DNA of 14,934 nucleotides from an uncultured Lachnospiraceae bacterium (GTDB lineage: Bacteria; Bacillota; Clostridia; Lachnospirales; Lachnospiraceae). This document shows positions 6,065 to 13,173 of the stretch, piece by piece. The position numbers and the translations under genes were made by a program. The notes beneath the pieces were generated by a model. That model did not search any database. It saw nothing but the letters and a program-made list of their open reading frames with translations, and was not told the DNA's origin. The stretch is from positions 1-14,934 of the forward strand of contig CAJORC010000256.1 of the NCBI GenBank assembly GCA_905236615.1. Direction: 5' to 3'. The stretch's first letter is position 1. Each line of letters begins with the position of its first letter.

Positions 6065-7495
6065 TCAGCCTAAATCTTTTCCTACTTCAATAACACGGAT
6101 AAGATTTGTTCTTCCGCTCACGCCAAGAGGCATTCCGGCAGTAAGAACTACTGTATCTCCCGGCTTAACGTATCCTGAAAGCTCTGCCATGTGAACAGCA
6201 GAATTTAAAAGCTCTTCCTGATTATCTTCCTGATGGATGATAAGCGGAATAACATCAAAGAAGAGGTTTGTCTGGCATGCAACCCTTGAAGAAGGTGAAC
6301 ATGCAAGAATCGGGCATGTAGGCTTGTAACGTGAAAGCTTCTCTGCCGTAAATCCTGACATTGTTACAGTGATGATCGCTGCAGCATTGATATCCTCTGC
6401 AATAGTACATGTAGCATGAGAGATCGCTGTAGTTGTTTCATCCATTACAACATCTGCATAACGCTTGCGCATACGCTCTTTGTAGTCAATATCAAGCTCT
6501 GTCTTCTCAGCGATCTTTGACATTATCTCAACAGCCTCTACAGGATAAGCACCGTTTGCTGTCTCTCCTGAAAGCATGATCGCTGTTGTTCCGTCATAGA
6601 TAGCATTTGCAACGTCAGTGGTCTCTGCACGAGTAGGTCTGGGATTGTGCATCATGGAATCAAGCATCTGTGTTGCTGTGATAACCTGCTTTCCTGCCTG
6701 CTCTGCCATTTTGATTATCTTCTTCTGTACAGCCGGTACGTCCTCAAGAGGTATCTCAACACCGAGGTCTCCTCTTGCAACCATTACACCGTCAGCAACT
6801 TCGAGGATTTTCTCAATATTGTTTACGCCCTGAACGCTTTCGATCTTAGCTATGATCTTCATGTTTGCATTCTGGCTGTCAAGAAGACGTCTTACTTCAA
6901 TAATGTCCTCTGCAGTTCTTGTAAATGAAGCTGCAACCATATCGAAGCCCATTCTGCATCCGAAAATGATGTCTTCTCTGTCCTTCTCGCTGATGAAAGG
7001 CATTGAAAGGTCTGTTCCGGGAACGTTTACACCCTTCTTGTCAGAAACAGGTCCGTCATTTAATACTGTACATACGATATCTGTTGAACCTACTTTATTT
7101 ATATGAAGCTCAATAAGGCCGTCATCTATAAGGATCGATCCGCCGGGCTTTACATCGTTTACAAGTCCCTTGTAAGTGATCGAAGCCTTTGTTGCATCAC
7201 CTTCGATATCATCAGTAGTTAAAGTAAACTCCTGACCTCTCTTAAGCTCAACTTTATGATCTTTGAAATTACCAAGACGTATTTCAGGACCCTTTGTATC
7301 AAGAAGTACACCTATCGGCATATTCATCTCGGTACGAACTTTCTTTAAGTTCTTGAATTTGTTGCCATGCTCTTCGTAATCGCCGTGGGAGAAATTGAAT
7401 CTTGCGATATTCATTCCTGCCTTAATAAGCTTGCGAAGCATCTCCTCGCTTTCAGAAGCCGGTCCAATTGTACATACGATCTTAGTTTTTCTCAT
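6065..7495 (-). CDS. pyk: Pyruvate kinase
   Basis: 476 residues. ATG follows AAAGGAAT. The enzyme converts phosphoenolpyruvate and ADP to pyruvate and ATP, the last step of glycolysis. Visible marks are the N-terminal active-site ARFNFSHGD (31-39), TKGPEIR (67-73), the catalytic lysine region IIAKIES (214-220), and the signature MLDSMMHNPRPTRAE (277-291) followed by NAIYDGTTAIMLSGET. The C-terminal alpha/beta domain is present. The extra PEP-utiliser-like domain of Bacillus enzymes (about 585 residues) is absent, so it is the short form. It is convergent with bioB and preceded by its own promoter. No terminator is evident between recQ and this gene, so read-through from recQ is possible. Confidence 0.97.
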   Translation of the reverse strand: MRKTKIVCTIGPASESEEMLRKLIKAGMNIARFNFSHGDYEEHGNKFKNLKKVRTEMNMPIGVLLDTKGPEIRLGNFKDHKVELKRGQEFTLTTDDIEGDATKASITYKGLVNDVKPGGSILIDDGLIELHINKVGSTDIVCTVLNDGPVSDKKGVNVPGTDLSMPFISEKDREDIIFGCRMGFDMVAASFTRTAEDIIEVRRLLDSQNANMKIIAKIESVQGVNNIEKILEVADGVMVARGDLGVEIPLEDVPAVQKKIIKMAEQAGKQVITATQMLDSMMHNPRPTRAETTDVANAIYDGTTAIMLSGETANGAYPVEAVEIMSKIAEKTELDIDYKERMRKRYADVVMDETTTAISHATCTIAEDINAAAIITVTMSGFTAEKLSRYKPTCPILACSPSSRVACQTNLFFDVIPLIIHQEDNQEELLNSAVHMAELSGYVKPGDTVVLTAGMPLGVSGRTNLIRVIEVGKDLG

Positions 7496-7578
7496 TTACT
7501 ATTCCTTTCTTTAATCTTATATGGGGTTCTTCTTATTTCTTATACCCTTTATACCTGACAATAATCATAAACCAAAAT

Positions 7579-7607
7579 ATTTTAGCATAAACTTTCTGTC
7601 TTGTGAA
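7579..7607 (-). promoter_or_regulatory. Probable sigma-A promoter of pyk
   Basis: On the minus strand: -35 TTCACA (complement of 7602-7607), a 17-base spacer and -10 TAAAAT (complement of 7579-7584), giving a leader of about 75 bases before the pyk start. It begins only a few bases after the recQ stop codon. Confidence 0.6.
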
Positions 7608-7619
7608 TAGGAAATCCAT

Positions 7620-9218
7620 TTATCTATTTTTTAACACAGTCAGGAAAGCTTTTCCATACCTGTCAAATTTATTCTGACCTACTCCGCTTATCTTCAGCAT
7701 CTCTTCTTTGTTCTGAGGCCGTTCAACCGCCATATAGGCAAGAGTCCTGTCAGAGAAGATCATGTAGGGATGAAGCCTGTTTTCCTTCGCAAGAGCAGTA
7801 CGAACTTTTCTGAGTTCTTCAAACAGCCTCTTATCTCCTTCTTCAAGGCTTTCTGCCGCAGATTTACGTTTTGCCGACTTATATGTTTTGGCAGGTTTCG
7901 AGAATCTGAAGTCTCTGCTTCCGTCATAATCCCCGTCAACATCATACGGAACGTTAAGGACAGGTTCTCCGCTTTTTACTTCACCAAGACATATCGAACA
8001 GTTTCCACAGTTCCTGACTCCCTTTTCACCGAAATATTTTAATATATAATCTCTCAGACAGTATTTTGAACGGCAGTAATATGTCATTTTTTTAAGCCGT
8101 TCTTTATCCTTCGCTATGACCTCTTCCAATTGCTGAGGCGTCAGTTCATTATTCTCATCACGCCCATGCTCTATAAGCCAGTTATTCATATGCCAGTCGC
8201 TTTTTGAATAATACAGAATGCATTCAGCCATGTCACCGTCACGTCCGGCTCTGCCGGCTTCCTGATAATAGCTTTCCATATCCTTTGGCATATTATAATG
8301 AATCACAAATCTTACGTCTGACTTATCAATACCCATTCCAAAAGCGTTTGTCGCAACAATGATCTGCTTTTCACCGGTGATAAATGCTTCCTGATTTATC
8401 CTTCTCTCATTTTCCGAAAGTCCCGCATGATATTTCGTAACGGAAAACCCGTCACTTTCCAAACGGCTGCTGACTTCTTCCACAAGCTTTCTGGTGACGC
8501 AGTAGACTATACCTGATGCTCCCGGTATCGCATCTTCTTTATCCCTGAGATAGAATTTAAGCTGTGAATACTTATCCCGTGGTATCTGTACTCCAAAATA
8601 AAGATTTTCCCTGTCGAATCCTGTAGTCACGGAAACAGGCTTCTGAAGTCCCAGAAGTTTAATTATGTCTTTTCTTACGATTTCCGTTGCTGTTGCGGTA
8701 TATGCCCCGACAACTGGACGCGTTGGAAGAGAATTGATAAAATCATTAATCTTTAAGTAACCGGGTCTGAAATCCTGTCCCCACTGAGAAACACAATGTG
8801 CCTCATCTATTGCTACAAAGGGAATATAAACTTTTTCATCATTTACAAACTCAAGAAAGGATTCCGTTTCCAGCCTTTCGGGTGCTACATAGATAATTCT
8901 GTATCTTCCGTTTTTTGCAAATTCCAGTGCTTTCCTGTACTGTCCCGGAGTAAGTGAACTGTTAAAATATGCCGCATGGATTCCTGCGGCATTCAACGAC
9001 TCTACCTGATCTTTCATAAGTGAAATCAGAGGTGAGATTACAAGAGTTATTCCTTCCATCATAAGAGCCGGGATCTGAAAACATACTGATTTTCCGGCTC
9101 CTGTTGGCATTATTGCAAATGCATCATTGCCTGATAATACAGCATTGACCATTTTTTCCTGTCCCGGTCTGAATTTGTCATAACCGTAGACTTTCTTTAA
9201 TACTTCTTCCGCTTTCAA
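7620..9218 (-). CDS. recQ: RecQ-family ATP-dependent DNA helicase without winged-helix domain
   Basis: 532 residues. The TTG start (complement of 9216-9218) overlaps the murD2 stop as TTGA, with GGAG 8 bases upstream, so translation is probably coupled. Helicase motifs run in order: YDKFRPGQ (13-20), Walker A MPTGAGKS (37-44), DEAH (138-141) with the aromatic-rich SQWGQDFRPGY loop, NAFGMGIDKSDVR and YYQEAGRAGRDG. The zinc site C387/C404/C407/C410 has the same spacing as E. coli RecQ. After it only about 50 Lys/Asp-rich residues lead to an HRDC domain (about 463-530), so the roughly 100-residue winged-helix part of the RQC region is missing (canonical RecQ is about 600 residues). It unwinds DNA 3'-5' in recombination and fork repair. 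Its place behind cell-wall genes looks like operon convenience rather than shared function. Confidence 0.95.
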   Translation of the reverse strand: MKAEEVLKKVYGYDKFRPGQEKMVNAVLSGNDAFAIMPTGAGKSVCFQIPALMMEGITLVISPLISLMKDQVESLNAAGIHAAYFNSSLTPGQYRKALEFAKNGRYRIIYVAPERLETESFLEFVNDEKVYIPFVAIDEAHCVSQWGQDFRPGYLKINDFINSLPTRPVVGAYTATATEIVRKDIIKLLGLQKPVSVTTGFDRENLYFGVQIPRDKYSQLKFYLRDKEDAIPGASGIVYCVTRKLVEEVSSRLESDGFSVTKYHAGLSENERRINQEAFITGEKQIIVATNAFGMGIDKSDVRFVIHYNMPKDMESYYQEAGRAGRDGDMAECILYYSKSDWHMNNWLIEHGRDENNELTPQQLEEVIAKDKERLKKMTYYCRSKYCLRDYILKYFGEKGVRNCGNCSICLGEVKSGEPVLNVPYDVDGDYDGSRDFRFSKPAKTYKSAKRKSAAESLEEGDKRLFEELRKVRTALAKENRLHPYMIFSDRTLAYMAVERPQNKEEMLKISGVGQNKFDRYGKAFLTVLKNR

Positions 9219-10414
9219 GATTTTTGCTCCACAAGCTTCTTAAATACATCACCACGTTCTTCAAAATTCTTGAAGTAACCATATGAAGCTGCAGCCGGTG
9301 ATAAAACGCAGGCTGCACCCTCCTCTGTGATCTCTTTTGCAAAATCGACTGCTTCTTTGAGATCCGATCTGAAATAGAGATTTCGGGCCAGTCCTACTTC
9401 TTCGACAATCCTTTTTCCTGCTTCATACGAAGCAATAAAATTTATCTCCGAATGTTTCTTTATGAAATCCTCTAAAATATCATATTCGATATGCCTGTCC
9501 ATACCGCCGATCAGGACTGTCTTTACATTATCGATAGAAGCCACAGCGCTTATAGTTGCTTCCGGAATTGTCGAAATGGAATCATCATAATAACGGACAC
9601 CATCATAAGTACCGGCGTATTCAAGCCTGTGCGGAAGTCCGTGAAATTCTTTCATGCCTTCACGAACCTTCGCTTCTTCAAGTCCCAAAAGATTGACGCA
9701 TATCTGTTTTACAAATTCAGCGTTATACTGATTATGTTCACCCGCTATAAAAAGATCATAACTGTCAATCCGGTCATCACAGACGGTTACTCTTTTTGCC
9801 TTCGTTTCAAACAGGGGAACCTGACTTCCTACATATAAGTAGTCATTTTCTGTCTGATTCTTTGTTATTCCTTTTTTAGCTTCAAAATATCTTTCTTCTG
9901 TAATATATCTGTCGAGATGATCTTCAAATAAATTCAAAAAAACAGCTATATGCGGTGAAACAGTCAGGCGCTGACACTGATGGCATGACATTTCAAAAAC
10001 CGCAATTTCATCCGGATTTTCAATCATTTCACCATAGTAATCAAGACAGGGTACAGAGATATTTCCCACAAGGCAGGTCTTCTTGCCGCTGTTCTTTATG
10101 GCATTATATAAAAGACAGCTTGTCGTACTCTTTCCTTTTGTACCTGTGATGCCGATAGTCCTGTCAGCAAATGCTTCAAGGAAGACCTGTGTTTCCGAGG
10201 TGAATTTAGGATTTTTTTCTTCAAAGGCAATTCCCGGACTGACAAAAACGTAGTCGTATTCCTCATCGTTCAGATTTGCCCTGTCTCCTTCATATACAGC
10301 ATAGGTCGAGTCAGGACAGAATTCCTTTATAAATCTTTCCGTTGCTTTACCTTCTCTGCCATATCCCCATATAAGGATCTTTTTTCCGTTCAGATATTCA
10401 ATGCTGCTCTGCAT
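9215..10414 (-). CDS. Mur ligase MurD2: UDP-MurNAc-L-alanine--glutamate ligase (probably L-Glu-adding)
   Basis: 399 residues, shorter than typical MurD (about 440-450). The N-terminal nucleotide-sugar domain begins KKILIWGYGREG (11-22). The ATPase domain has GTKGKST (91-97), EMSCHQCQ (141-148) in place of the usual EMSSFQL, and NLFEDHLDRY (161-170). The C-terminal domain has FHGLPHRLEYAG (257-268), YYDDSISTIPEA (275-286), LIGGMDRH and LSPAAASYGYFKNFEERGDVF. Classical MurD reads SPA-A-S-[LF]-D here, in the D-Glu-binding loop; this protein has S-Y-G. The gene overlaps the MurL-like gene by 25 bases. By analogy with Xanthomonas MurD2/MurL, it likely adds L-Glu to UDP-MurNAc-L-Ala, after which MurL inverts it. 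The ligase family is clear; L-Glu specificity is inference from context. Confidence 0.88.
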   Translation of the reverse strand: MQSSIEYLNGKKILIWGYGREGKATERFIKEFCPDSTYAVYEGDRANLNDEEYDYVFVSPGIAFEEKNPKFTSETQVFLEAFADRTIGITGTKGKSTTSCLLYNAIKNSGKKTCLVGNISVPCLDYYGEMIENPDEIAVFEMSCHQCQRLTVSPHIAVFLNLFEDHLDRYITEERYFEAKKGITKNQTENDYLYVGSQVPLFETKAKRVTVCDDRIDSYDLFIAGEHNQYNAEFVKQICVNLLGLEEAKVREGMKEFHGLPHRLEYAGTYDGVRYYDDSISTIPEATISAVASIDNVKTVLIGGMDRHIEYDILEDFIKKHSEINFIASYEAGKRIVEEVGLARNLYFRSDLKEAVDFAKEITEEGAACVLSPAAASYGYFKNFEERGDVFKKLVEQKS

Positions 10415-11757
10415 TTTTCCATTGCCCCTTTTAATTTCTCTTCATAATTATCAGGAAGGAAATTCTCAGTTTCCCAACCTTTCATATATTCGCTTAAATC
10501 TCCGCTTCCTGCTTCAATGGCAGCTCTGTATTTTTCGGTAAGGATACTTTTTCCGCCTTTTTTCAGATATGCTTTAAGAGAAGCGATCACTTCTCCCCTT
10601 GTTCCAACACATTCAAAAGGCTTGTTTTCATCTATACCTGTCAGCTCTCTGAAATCTTTATCCAGAGACTCTTTATCAAATAATTTCTCACCGAAGATCT
10701 TTATTACTTCTTTTTCATCAAGGAACGGTGACAGGATTATATAAACAAAAAGGCACTTCGGGCAGTCACAGCACCATATACCTTTTTTACTTCCCACATT
10801 GCAGCTTCTGAATACGCTGTGATAAGCCTTAAATCCTGAAAAAAGTGCTGCGATCTGAAGTTCCGTTAATGGTCTTAAAAAGCTGAAATAATGTATATCG
10901 CTGCCAATCAGTGAATGAAGATATTCGTCAAAATCCTTTTCAAATTCATAGCTCTTCGAATACTGATGATTTACGAAAGAATCTTTTACAGTAGACTCAT
11001 TTGCACTTGTTTCATTTGAAAGTGCGATATACTTTTTCTTATTCAGGAATGCAGTTATCACAGATGAAAAAGCTACTATTGCGGAAAAAGGTGTATGGCC
11101 GTTTAAATATCCCTCTTTATTTAATTCAAGCATATTCTTATCTAGGGTTCTTACAGCACAAAGATCCGATTTTTCATCATTAAAAACATCTATTACTTCT
11201 ATTGCAGAAGAATTATGATTTATATGATAAGTAGAAACCTCTTCATCCTTTAATATCTCAAGAGAAACTACAGAGTCTTTTCCGCCGCCAACAGGAACTA
11301 AAAATCCCGTATATTCTGTTTCATCTTCTATTAACTTTTCTTTTCCATCTGCACTTTTTATGGTCAGGAGCTCTTCTTCAGTTACTTCAATTGAATTCCT
11401 GTACATGAATTCACCAAGTCCGTTGTAATAAAGCTTTCTCCACCAAAGACTTTTTTTCTCGCTTAAATGTCCGCACTCAACTATAACTTCTTTTGGGCAG
11501 ACGCATTTATAATAACTGATCGTCTCTGTCATTCCCAGATTAAAAAGAAGCGTATCCAGAATTTCAGAAACATTCTTTTCTTCCAGATCATTTCTTGAAT
11601 AAGGAAATTCCCACGTCGGATGAAATTCCGCAAGTCCGGGTGTCTCAAAATCAAATACCACTCTCAGTTTTCCGTTCGAGATTTCTTTATGAAAAGCCTT
11701 ATAAATAAAGCTTTTATAGCTATTTCTATATTCTTTGAATTTTGCTGAATTATCCAA
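10390..11757 (-). CDS. murL: MurL-like UDP-MurNAc-L-Ala-L-Glu epimerase
   Basis: 455 residues. The TTG start (complement of 11755-11757) lies behind a strong GGAGGGAG; no ATG competes nearby. A PP-loop-like ATP motif, VPVGGGKDSVVSLEIL, spans 154-169. Further marks are ALSNETSANEST (245-256), LRPLTELQIA (294-303) and a cysteine-rich FRSCNVGSKKGIWCCDCPKC (316-335). Size, GGGKDS motif and tight coupling to a MurD homologue match MurL, found in Xanthomonas oryzae. That enzyme uses ATP and Mg2+ to turn the L-Glu of UDP-MurNAc-L-Ala-L-Glu into D-Glu, replacing glutamate racemase. It is a cytoplasmic step of peptidoglycan precursor synthesis. The motif also occurs in other PP-loop ATPases, so the partner gene carries much of the assignment. 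Confidence 0.82.
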   Translation of the reverse strand: MDNSAKFKEYRNSYKSFIYKAFHKEISNGKLRVVFDFETPGLAEFHPTWEFPYSRNDLEEKNVSEILDTLLFNLGMTETISYYKCVCPKEVIVECGHLSEKKSLWWRKLYYNGLGEFMYRNSIEVTEEELLTIKSADGKEKLIEDETEYTGFLVPVGGGKDSVVSLEILKDEEVSTYHINHNSSAIEVIDVFNDEKSDLCAVRTLDKNMLELNKEGYLNGHTPFSAIVAFSSVITAFLNKKKYIALSNETSANESTVKDSFVNHQYSKSYEFEKDFDEYLHSLIGSDIHYFSFLRPLTELQIAALFSGFKAYHSVFRSCNVGSKKGIWCCDCPKCLFVYIILSPFLDEKEVIKIFGEKLFDKESLDKDFRELTGIDENKPFECVGTRGEVIASLKAYLKKGGKSILTEKYRAAIEAGSGDLSEYMKGWETENFLPDNYEEKLKGAMEKCRAALNI

Positions 11758-11811
11758 ATTTTACTCCCTCCAAGGAATTAAATAAGAAAAAAATAATTAA
11801 TAACCTTAACA

Positions 11812-11840
11812 AGTTTACACCAAATATGCAATCTTATCAA
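11812..11840 (-). promoter_or_regulatory. Promoter of the murL-murD2-recQ operon
   Basis: On the minus strand: -35 TTGATA (complement of 11835-11840), a 17-base spacer and -10 TAAACT (complement of 11812-11817). It is divergent from the DUF6465-like gene promoter at 11861-11889, with 20 bases between the two -35 boxes. Confidence 0.7.
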
Positions 11841-11860
11841 ATTTTTTTAATGTGAAATAC

Positions 11861-11889
11861 TTGACGAAATGCGAAAATAGCGGTAAAGT
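11861..11889 (+). promoter_or_regulatory. Promoter of the DUF6465-like gene
   Basis: -35 TTGACG (11861-11866), a 17-base spacer and -10 TAAAGT (11884-11889). The spacer carries GCGAAAATA (11871-11879), close to a motif also found in the HU promoter. Confidence 0.8.
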
Positions 11890-11933
11890 TTATGTTGTTA
11901 ATGTATTAAATATTTGTTAGAGGAGAGTTTGAT

Positions 11934-12323
11934 ATGGCAAGGAAAGCAAAAACTTCTGTTGAAACTTCTTCAGCTAAAGATACAGCAACTGTAAAGAAGA
12001 CTGTAACTGAGGAAAAGAAAACTGTTGAAAAGAAAGATGTTGCTGCTCCTAAGGCAACAGATGCAAAGAAGACAACTAAGGCAAGCACAACAAAGACTGC
12101 TGCTGCAAAAACTACAGGTTCTGTAAAGACCTCTATCAGAGTTCAGTATCAGGGCAAGGATGTTTCTACAGATGATTTCATCAAAGAAGCAAAGTCAGCA
12201 TGGAGCAAAGAGACAGGAAAGAAAGCTGCTGATCTTAAGTCTCTTGATCTTTATGTAAAGCCTGAGGAAAACATGGTTTATTACGTTGTTAACGGTAATG
12301 AACTTGGTTCTTTCCCGCTTTAA
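11934..12323 (+). CDS. DUF6465-like small basic protein with histone-like tail
   Basis: 129 residues. ATG is preceded by AGAGGAGAG. Residues 1-62 are a low-complexity Lys/Ala/Thr-rich tail resembling histone H1-like or HU C-terminal tails. Residues 65-128 form a compact domain (IRVQYQGKDVSTDDFIKEAKS, then LDLYVKPEENMVYYVVNG) that I recognise as the DUF6465 family common in Lachnospiraceae; its function is not established. There is no signal peptide or membrane helix, so it is cytoplasmic. The basic tail, abundant-gene codon style (many AAG, GCA and ACA codons), strong promoter and position next to HU suggest a nucleoid- or nucleic-acid-associated protein, but this is inference. It has its own promoter and terminator and is transcribed toward HU. 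Confidence 0.8.
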   Translation: MARKAKTSVETSSAKDTATVKKTVTEEKKTVEKKDVAAPKATDAKKTTKASTTKTAAAKTTGSVKTSIRVQYQGKDVSTDDFIKEAKSAWSKETGKKAADLKSLDLYVKPEENMVYYVVNGNELGSFPL

Positions 12324-12371
12324 TATTCTGATCGATATATAAAATATTTTAATTGTCCAAGCGCAAATACT

Positions 12372-12421
12372 CCGTTTTATCTGGGTTTTTATATAAAATC
12401 TATATAAAACGGGTATTTTTT
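12372..12421 (+). terminator. Terminator after the DUF6465-like gene
   Basis: Arms CCGTTTTAT (12372-12380) and ATAAAACGG (12404-12412) are followed by GTA and a run of seven T. Flanking CGCAAATAC (12362-12370) can partly pair with GTAT...TTGCG beyond the T-run, making a longer, imperfect dyad. Confidence 0.72.
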
Positions 12422-12453
12422 TGCGATTTTATCATGTTTTTTACCGAAAAACC

Positions 12454-12482
12454 TTGACGAATCCGCATATTTGCGCTATTCT
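12454..12482 (+). promoter_or_regulatory. Promoter of the HU gene
   Basis: -35 TTGACG (12454-12459), a 17-base spacer and -10 TATTCT (12477-12482). The -35 and the first bases after it (TTGACGAA) are identical to the promoter of the preceding gene. CCGCATAT in the spacer (12463-12470) is repeated in inverse orientation as ATATGCGG at 12501-12508. Confidence 0.75.
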
Positions 12483-12567
12483 TTACATGGAATGTTGAAT
12501 ATATGCGGTTTGCGACCATTATAAGGTCTGAAATCCGCGAAAAATTGGGGAAGCGAGGACATATAAA

Positions 12568-12867
12568 ATGAACAAAGCAGAATTAGCAGCAAAAATCGCA
12601 GAAAAGGCAAGCATTTCAAAGAAGTCAGCAGCAGAAGTTATCGATGCATTCACAAGCTCAGTTACTGATGCAGTTGCAGCAGGCGAGAAGGTACAGCTCA
12701 TTGGTTTCGGTACTTTTGAAGTTTCCGAGAGAGCAGCTCGTACAGGAAGAAACCCTCAGACCGGTAAAGAGATCAAGATACCTGCTTCAAAGTCAATGAA
12801 ATTCAAAGCCGGTAAGGCTGTTAAAGAAGCTGTTAACGCTAGCAAGAAAAAGTCAAAGAAAAAGTAA
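12568..12867 (+). CDS. hup: HU-family DNA-binding protein
   Basis: 99 residues. ATG is preceded by GCGAGGAC at a suitable distance. The sequence follows the bacterial HU/IHF pattern: dimerising helices [28 protein letters not shown] (described here as residues 1-28), [13 protein letters not shown] (46-58), the DNA-intercalating arm [16 protein letters not shown], and the [13 protein letters not shown] end. A short lysine tail (SKKKSKKK) extends it beyond the usual 90 residues, which should increase DNA affinity. It bends and compacts DNA as a homodimer in the nucleoid. It is monocistronic, with its own promoter and a strong terminator. The dyad symmetry around its promoter could serve autoregulation (inference). 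Confidence 0.96.
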   Translation: MNKAELAAKIAEKASISKKSAAEVIDAFTSSVTDAVAAGEKVQLIGFGTFEVSERAARTGRNPQTGKEIKIPASKSMKFKAGKAVKEAVNASKKKSKKK

Positions 12868-12882
12868 GTAAAATTGTACTTA

Positions 12883-12916
12883 CCCTCCGATAGAAAGGCT
12901 ATCGGAGGGATTTTTT
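12883..12916 (+). terminator. Terminator of the HU gene
   Basis: Perfect 11-bp GC-rich arms, CCCTCCGATAG (12883-12893) and CTATCGGAGGG (12899-12909), a 5-base loop, then A and T6: a classic intrinsic terminator. Confidence 0.95.
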
Positions 12917-12945
12917 ATTATTTTAACTTTTTCTTAATATTTCTC

Positions 12946-12974
12946 TTGACATTGTATACCATATACAGTATACT
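12946..12974 (+). promoter_or_regulatory. Promoter of the riboswitch-CAP gene, with operator-like dyad
   Basis: Near-consensus sigma-A promoter: TTGACA (12946-12951), a 17-base spacer and TATACT (12969-12974). Inside the spacer lies a perfect dyad, TGTATA-CCA-TATACA (12953-12967), which could bind a dimeric repressor. Transcription would start near 12981, giving a leader of about 190 bases. Confidence 0.85.
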
Positions 12975-13053
12975 ATAATTGTTCTTAGGAAAGACAACCT
13001 GTTTGGTCACAGGTTAGTTTATATTTATTATTTATAGTCTTAGGTTTAAGTTA

Positions 13054-13141
13054 AACTGCATATTGGGCAAAACCGGTGCAAGCCGGCGACGCAAAACTAT
13101 AGGGCTCTGAAATATGGGCAGCCAGTTGCCATGACGTAGTT
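13054..13141 (+). ncRNA. Cyclic-di-GMP-I riboswitch (GEMM-I)
   Basis: The leader RNA has the GEMM-I layout. P1 pairs AACTGCAT...GGCAA (13054-13070) with TTGCC...AGTT (13126-13141). P2 is CCGGT-GCAA-GCCGG (13073-13086) with a GNRA tetraloop, followed by the conserved GACGCAAA (13088-13095). P3 begins in CTATAGGGCTCTG and closes through ATGGGCAGCCAGTTGCC, the conserved 3' side. Downstream, GTTTTCC (13139-13145) can pair with GGAAAAAC (13162-13169) allowing one bulge, next to the likely Shine-Dalgarno GTGGGG (13158-13163). That stem competes with the base of P1 and lacks a T-run, which suggests translational rather than termination control. The direction of switching is not certain. It also has an upstream hairpin (12996-13015). 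Confidence 0.9.
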
Positions 13142-13173
13142 TTCCTTGTTAGAGAAAGTGGGGAAAAACGAAC

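Noticed and set aside
9215..10414. Ligase as MurT, MurC or folylpolyglutamate synthase
   Set aside because: The GTKGKST loop, FHGLPHRLE and the SPA-AS/NFEERGDVF ending are MurD-type; MurT has a zinc-ribbon insertion that is absent here.
10390..11757. MurL-like protein as a QueC or other PP-loop tRNA/nucleobase enzyme
   Set aside because: GGGKDS alone would allow this, but the length, Cys-rich segment and overlap with a Mur ligase fit MurL better.
12953..12974. Repeated TATAC units as a short tandem repeat or CRISPR-like element
   Set aside because: Only three imperfect units within a promoter spacer; no spacers or longer array. Best read as a dyad.
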